A stretch of 64,000 nucleotides of DNA, from positions 124,001 to 188,000 of the forward strand of contig NZ_JACSMA010000003.1 in assembly GCF_018618415.1 (NCBI RefSeq), given 5' to 3'. Source of the DNA: Exiguobacterium sp. s146. GTDB lineage: Bacteria; Bacillota; Bacilli; Exiguobacteriales; Exiguobacteriaceae. Shown here piece after piece: positions 60,945 to 64,000 of the stretch; position 1 is the first letter of the stretch; each line of letters begins with the position of its first letter. The notes below the pieces were generated by a model that worked only from the letters and a program-made list of their open reading frames with translations, was not told the DNA's origin and did no database searches. A program made the translations under genes and the position numbers.

Positions 60945-61604
60945 TTATCCGAGAAGTTTGACGATTTCTTCGCCCACTTTTTCAGACGACTGCGGGTTCT
61001 GACCCGTGACAAGGCGCTCGTCCACGGCTACGTTGACGGCCCAGTTGTCGGCGTTATCGAACTTCCCGCCGCGCTCGCGCATCGCCGTTTCTAGTAGGAA
61101 CGGCACCACTGAGTCGAGTTGCATCTCGCGCTCTTCTGCGTCCGTGAATCCTGTCACGCGCTTGTCTTTGACGAGCGGCTCCCCGTTGCTTAACTTGACG
61201 TTGACGAGACCAACCGGGCCATGACAGACGGCCGCGACGACGTTTCCACCTTCATACGTGTCACGAATGACACGCTGTAGTGTCTCACTGTTCGGGAAGT
61301 CGACGACTGTCCCGTGCCCACCCGGAAGGAAGACAGCGTCATACGTGTCGTCCGCCACTTGATCAAGTCGGGCCGTATCTTTCAATAGATGTTGCGTATC
61401 CAACACCTCTTGTGGCAATTCGCCCTCTAAGCTGTTCGCATCGATGGGCACGTCTCCGCCTTCGATGCTCGCCACTGTGACTTTATAGCCTTGCTTCTCG
61501 AATTGAAGGTACGGTGCCGCAAATTCCTCGAGCCAAAGCCCTGTCGCGTGACCGTTCTCTAATTGATTGGCAGACGTCGTGACAATCAGTACATGTTTAG
61601 ACAT
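60945..61604 (-). CDS. DJ-1/PfpI-family protein, Hsp31-like
   Basis: 219 residues. The class I glutamine-amidotransferase-like fold with the nucleophile elbow AAVCHGPVGL (Cys127, His128) and Glu26 for the DJ-1 type site; FLPGGHGTVVDFP precedes it. Relatives act as glyoxalase III, deglycase or protease/chaperones under stress. A sigma-B-like promoter lies 40 bases upstream; the Bacillus PfpI protein YfkM is a sigma-B stress protein too. ATG 61604 follows GGAGG. Confidence 0.88.
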   Translation of the reverse strand: MSKHVLIVTTSANQLENGHATGLWLEEFAAPYLQFEKQGYKVTVASIEGGDVPIDANSLEGELPQEVLDTQHLLKDTARLDQVADDTYDAVFLPGGHGTVVDFPNSETLQRVIRDTYEGGNVVAAVCHGPVGLVNVKLSNGEPLVKDKRVTGFTDAEEREMQLDSVVPFLLETAMRERGGKFDNADNWAVNVAVDERLVTGQNPQSSEKVGEEIVKLLG

Positions 61605-61643
61605 TGAAAATTCCTCCTTCTAAATTAAGCATACGAAAGAGTT

Positions 61644-61668
61644 GTTCCCGCTCTCGTTGCGTTCAAAC
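61644..61668 (-). promoter_or_regulatory. Sigma-B-type promoter of the PfpI gene
   Basis: Minus-strand GTTTGA, 13 bases, GGGAAC, the same geometry as at 612-636. Confidence 0.65.
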
Positions 61669-61777
61669 CTCCTGACCTGCGACGTCATCCTTTTTTGGAC
61701 CTGGTCTGATTTTGGAAACGGCGTCCGGTTGCCGACCGTCTATACTCATTACATGCCGACTGAAAGGAACGATTGTG

Positions 61778-61855
61778 ATGAGATACGTACTCGATTGGGG
61801 ATTTCTGGCCGTTGCCATCTTGATTGTATTCCTCGTGCTGAGTAATGGACTGTGA
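61778..61855 (+). CDS. 25-residue single-span membrane protein
   Basis: MRYVLDWGFLAVAILIVFLV then LSNGL: almost entirely a membrane helix. AAAGGAACG lies 6-9 bases before the ATG. It stands alone between the PfpI gene and gldA. Function unknown; too short for standard gene finders. Confidence 0.55.
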   Translation: MRYVLDWGFLAVAILIVFLVLSNGL

Positions 61856-61898
61856 AAGAAGTTCAGATTGGATTCACGGAGCTGTCACAAGGATGGCT

Positions 61899-61925
61899 GT
61901 TTGAAGCTAGGGTTGAAGCGGGAAC
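61899..61925 (+). promoter_or_regulatory. Sigma-B-like promoter of gldA
   Basis: GTTTGA, 15 bases, GGGAAC; spacing is at the upper end of the sigma-B range. About 44 bases of leader would follow. Confidence 0.45.
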
Positions 61926-61975
61926 AAATCTACTGTTGTCCTATCGTCATCGCTACTTCAGAAAGGATGTTGAAT

Positions 61976-63082
61976 ATGTCAGAACGCGTATTTATCAGTC
62001 CAGCTAAGTACGTGCAAGGCAAGAATACAATTGATCGCATCGGGGACCATGTCGGTCACTTCGGGTCACAGGCGCTGCTCATCGCTGATGACATCGTCTG
62101 GCGCTTAATCGGCGAACGCGTCGAAACCTCGCTCGCGGCGAGCGGCGTGAAAGCTGAGAAGGCCGATTTCGTCGGGGAGGCTTCCCGTCACGAGATTGAA
62201 CGAATCGCCAAAGCGGCAGCAGAGAGCCATACCGCCGTCGTCATCGGGATGGGTGGCGGGAAAACGCTCGATACGGCCAAAGCCGTCGCTGACGAACTGG
62301 ACGCCCGCATCGTGATCGTGCCGACCATCGCTTCGACGGATGCGCCGACGAGTGCCCTCTCCGTCATCTATACGGATGAAGGAAACTTTGAGACGTATCG
62401 ATTCTATAAAAAGAATCCAGATTTAGTTCTCGTCGATACGAAGCTGATTGCTGAAGCCCCCGCTCGTTTCCTCGCCTCAGGGATTGCCGACGCGCTCGCG
62501 ACATGGGTCGAAGTGCGTAGTGTCCTCGCTTTCGGCGGAAAAACGATGGCGGGTGGCGTCCCGACCATAGCCGCAGAAGCAATCGCCAAACGCTGTGAAG
62601 AAGTGCTGTTCGATTACGGCATTCCCGCGTATGAATCCGTAAAAGCCAAAGTCGTCACACCGGCACTCGAGTCAGTCGTCGAAGCGAACACTCTCTTGAG
62701 CGGTCTCGGGTTCGAGAGCGGTGGATTAGCCGCCGCGCACGCCATCCATAACGGATTCACGGCCTTGCATGGCGACATTCATCATTTGACGCACGGCGAG
62801 AAAGTCGCTTTCGGCACACTCGTCCAACTCGCCCTCGAAGGGCGGACGCAGGCAGAATTTGACCGCTACGTCGCCCTTTATATGGCGCTCGATTTGCCGG
62901 TGACGCTCGAAGACGTGAAATTGAAAGATGCCTCCCGCGAGGACATCTTAAAAGTCGGCCAAGCCGCGACCGCAGAAGGCGAGACGATTCATAGCGGGTT
63001 CGATGTGACCCCGGAACAAGTCGCTGATGCCATCATCGCAGCCGACCGCTACGCCCGCCTCTATCAACGTAAACTTCATTGA
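61976..63082 (+). CDS. gldA: Glycerol dehydrogenase
   Basis: 368 residues, normal length. It oxidises glycerol to dihydroxyacetone with [15 protein letters not shown] (91-102) binds NAD; zinc ligands are Asp172 ([10 protein letters not shown]), His255 (AAAHAIHNG) and His273 ([11 protein letters not shown]). [10 protein letters not shown] at the start is typical. ATG 61976 is 9 bases after AAAGG; the ATG at 61967 overlaps that site. The gene ends at a bidirectional terminator. Confidence 0.95.
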   Translation: MSERVFISPAKYVQGKNTIDRIGDHVGHFGSQALLIADDIVWRLIGERVETSLAASGVKAEKADFVGEASRHEIERIAKAAAESHTAVVIGMGGGKTLDTAKAVADELDARIVIVPTIASTDAPTSALSVIYTDEGNFETYRFYKKNPDLVLVDTKLIAEAPARFLASGIADALATWVEVRSVLAFGGKTMAGGVPTIAAEAIAKRCEEVLFDYGIPAYESVKAKVVTPALESVVEANTLLSGLGFESGGLAAAHAIHNGFTALHGDIHHLTHGEKVAFGTLVQLALEGRTQAEFDRYVALYMALDLPVTLEDVKLKDASREDILKVGQAATAEGETIHSGFDVTPEQVADAIIAADRYARLYQRKLH

Positions 63083-63086
63083 ACAC

Positions 63087-63124
63087 AAAACGAGGAACGG
63101 CTTAGTTGAGCCGTTCCTCGTTCG
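63087..63124. terminator. Bidirectional terminator of gldA and the 156-residue gene
   Basis: 14 bp stem AACGAGGAACGGCT/AGCCGTTCCTCGTT. The last six codons and the stop of the minus-strand gene form one arm and the loop. Confidence 0.9.
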
Positions 63125-63572
63125 TTTGTTTGCGGAGGACAAAGGAGAGCGCCACACCGAGCGCCATACAACTGACCGTCAAGACGAAAAACGTCAATTG
63201 GTTCGCATAAATGATGTTCGTGAACTGATTCCATCCTGACGCATAGTCCGCGTTCTCCGAAGCACGAATGCCAGCACGGAGCGAAGCAGCCTGCCCGGCG
63301 TTAATATAGAGCCCGATTCCCGCCATGACGACACCACCTGCGACGAGACCGATCCTCCCCAACCGATTTACCGACGCGACGGTGCGCTGCGCGAGCCGAA
63401 TCGTGATCCAAATGAACAACAGGATGAACGGCCAACCGACCAGCAAGACGAGCACGTATGGATTCCCTTCACTCGCCGGTTCCGTATAGGCGGCCGTCAT
63501 CGTCTCACCGAGCTTAAAGAGTACAAACGTAATGAGCGTGATGATGAACCACGCTTTAATCAATTTATCCAT
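63102..63572 (-). CDS. Unrecognised four-helix membrane protein
   Basis: 156 residues with hydrophobic segments at about 6-22, 40-58, 75-92 and 124-146. An extracytoplasmic-looking loop (GQAASLRAGIRASENADYASGWNQF in part) precedes the last helix. I know no family. GAGGTG lies before the ATG at 63572. Downstream of a two-helix protein gene on the same strand but with a terminator between them. Confidence 0.72.
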   Translation of the reverse strand: MDKLIKAWFIITLITFVLFKLGETMTAAYTEPASEGNPYVLVLLVGWPFILLFIWITIRLAQRTVASVNRLGRIGLVAGGVVMAGIGLYINAGQAASLRAGIRASENADYASGWNQFTNIIYANQLTFFVLTVSCMALGVALSFVLRKQTNEERLN

Positions 63573-63598
63573 GACAACACCTCATTCTCAGTATAGCA

Positions 63599-63632
63599 AA
63601 AAAACACCATGCGCTTTCGCACACGGTGTCCG
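63599..63632 (-). terminator. Terminator of the 72-residue membrane protein gene
   Basis: ACACC...GGTGT arms with inner partial pairing and a seven-T run on the minus strand. Confidence 0.65.
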
Positions 63633-63633
63633 G

Positions 63634-63852
63634 TCAGGCTTTCGGACGAACGGCATAATAAATCAAGATGACGAGCCACGTCCAGACGCCAGTAAAAATC
63701 CCGATAATCCCGATGATGAAGAATCCGAGCGGAATCATCGACTTCGTCCGATTATAGTCTTTCCACATGTTCGACAACCCTTTGATGTTGAAGTATAAAA
63801 AGGCGAAGAACAAGATGAGCAACAATAACGGTAAACCAAAAATGAGTTCCAT
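63634..63852 (-). CDS. Small two-helix membrane protein
   Basis: 72 residues: a first helix (FGLPLLLLILFFAFLYFNI), a charged loop (WKDYNRTKSM) and a second hydrophobic stretch (FFIIGIIGIFTGVWTWLVIL). The ATG at 63852 follows GAAAGGAGTGAGCGT. Function unknown. Only 4 bases separate it from the open frame upstream that reaches the window edge. Confidence 0.68.
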   Translation of the reverse strand: MELIFGLPLLLLILFFAFLYFNIKGLSNMWKDYNRTKSMIPLGFFIIGIIGIFTGVWTWLVILIYYAVRPKA

Positions 63853-63856
63853 ACGC

Positions 63857-64000
63857 TCACTCCTTTCTAGTCTCAACCATTCTCTTATCTCTAGTGTACC
63901 CTTTCCCGTTGTACGACACATCGGGCTCGCGCCGTACCGGAGGCAGGTCATGAGGCGGAGACGGTCTCTCTCTTATTCCCTGATCCTTCATCTTTTCATC
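63857..64000 (-). CDS. Possible partial coding region at the window edge
   Basis: A 47-codon open frame runs from the window end to a TGA at 63857, with the next gene's AAAGGAG inside it. The encoded tail is hydrophilic (RERPSPPHDLPPVRRE, YTRDKRMVETRKE). It may be the C-terminus of a gene starting beyond the window; chance openness is not excluded. Confidence 0.3.
   Translation of the reverse strand, partial: DEKMKDQGIRERPSPPHDLPPVRREPDVSYNGKGYTRDKRMVETRKE

Overview
The window looks like the chromosome of a Gram-positive Bacillales organism, most likely Exiguobacterium or a close relative. This is an inference from several things: strong AGGAGG ribosome-binding sites with some GTG and TTG starts, LicT- and GlcT-type antitermination, sigma-B-like promoters, a sortase with a cell-wall substrate, lipoproteins with Gram-positive lipoboxes, and best-recognised relatives among Bacillus proteins (YkpA, SwrC, EcsAB, GlcT, LicT). 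Base composition is moderate (roughly half G+C). I see no rRNA, tRNA, CRISPR array, transposase, integrase or prophage structural module. It is a dense chromosomal region whose junctions are often only a terminator wide.

Layout. 0-8 kb: a sigma-B stress flavoprotein, a cold-shock protein, a cytoplasmic beta-helix protein, a flavodoxin, an oligo-1,6-glucosidase with a divergent AraC regulator, then a wall-anchored duplicated-domain protein with its own sortase. 8-12 kb: a Fur-controlled ferric iron ABC transporter. 12-16 kb: a TetR regulator and an RND exporter. 16-25 kb: LrgAB-type holin pair, peptidase T, OsmC protein, SfsA, a SpoIIM-like protein, the ABC-F protein YkpA, a YtkA-type lipoprotein and a LysM polysaccharide deacetylase. 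25-29 kb: the glyoxylate shunt (malate synthase G, a small cysteine-rich protein, isocitrate lyase) under a shared palindrome. 29-33 kb: a MarR-nitroreductase pair and an ecsAB operon with a methyltransferase and a second nitroreductase.

33-55 kb is dominated by sugar phosphotransferase systems. A gmu-like locus has lactose/cellobiose-family EIIB, EIIA and EIIC, a family-1 glycosidase and a GntR regulator, divergent from a fused mannose-6-phosphate isomerase-ROK kinase and a second ROK kinase. Next come a diguanylate cyclase, a licT-bglP-bglH beta-glucoside operon and a crr-glcT-ptsG glucose operon. Both antiterminator genes lie downstream of their own RNA antiterminator, and CcpA-type cre sites occur at these operons. 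A MutS2 paralogue without an Smr domain sits between the bgl and glc systems; its 225-base leader carries mutually exclusive pairings that could mask its ribosome-binding site.

55-64 kb: lemA-htpX, a NUDIX hydrolase with an M20 amidohydrolase, a CNNM/CBS protein, an operon of two five-helix transporters flanking a Crp/Fnr regulator with a palindrome at about -41.5, a sigma-B-controlled DJ-1/PfpI protein, glycerol dehydrogenase and small membrane proteins. The most interesting signals are the MutS2-paralogue leader, the palindrome shared by glyoxylate-shunt genes, the sortase-substrate pair, the isomerase-kinase fusion, the Crp/Fnr-transporter operon and stop-codon-containing palindromic terminators at convergent gene ends.
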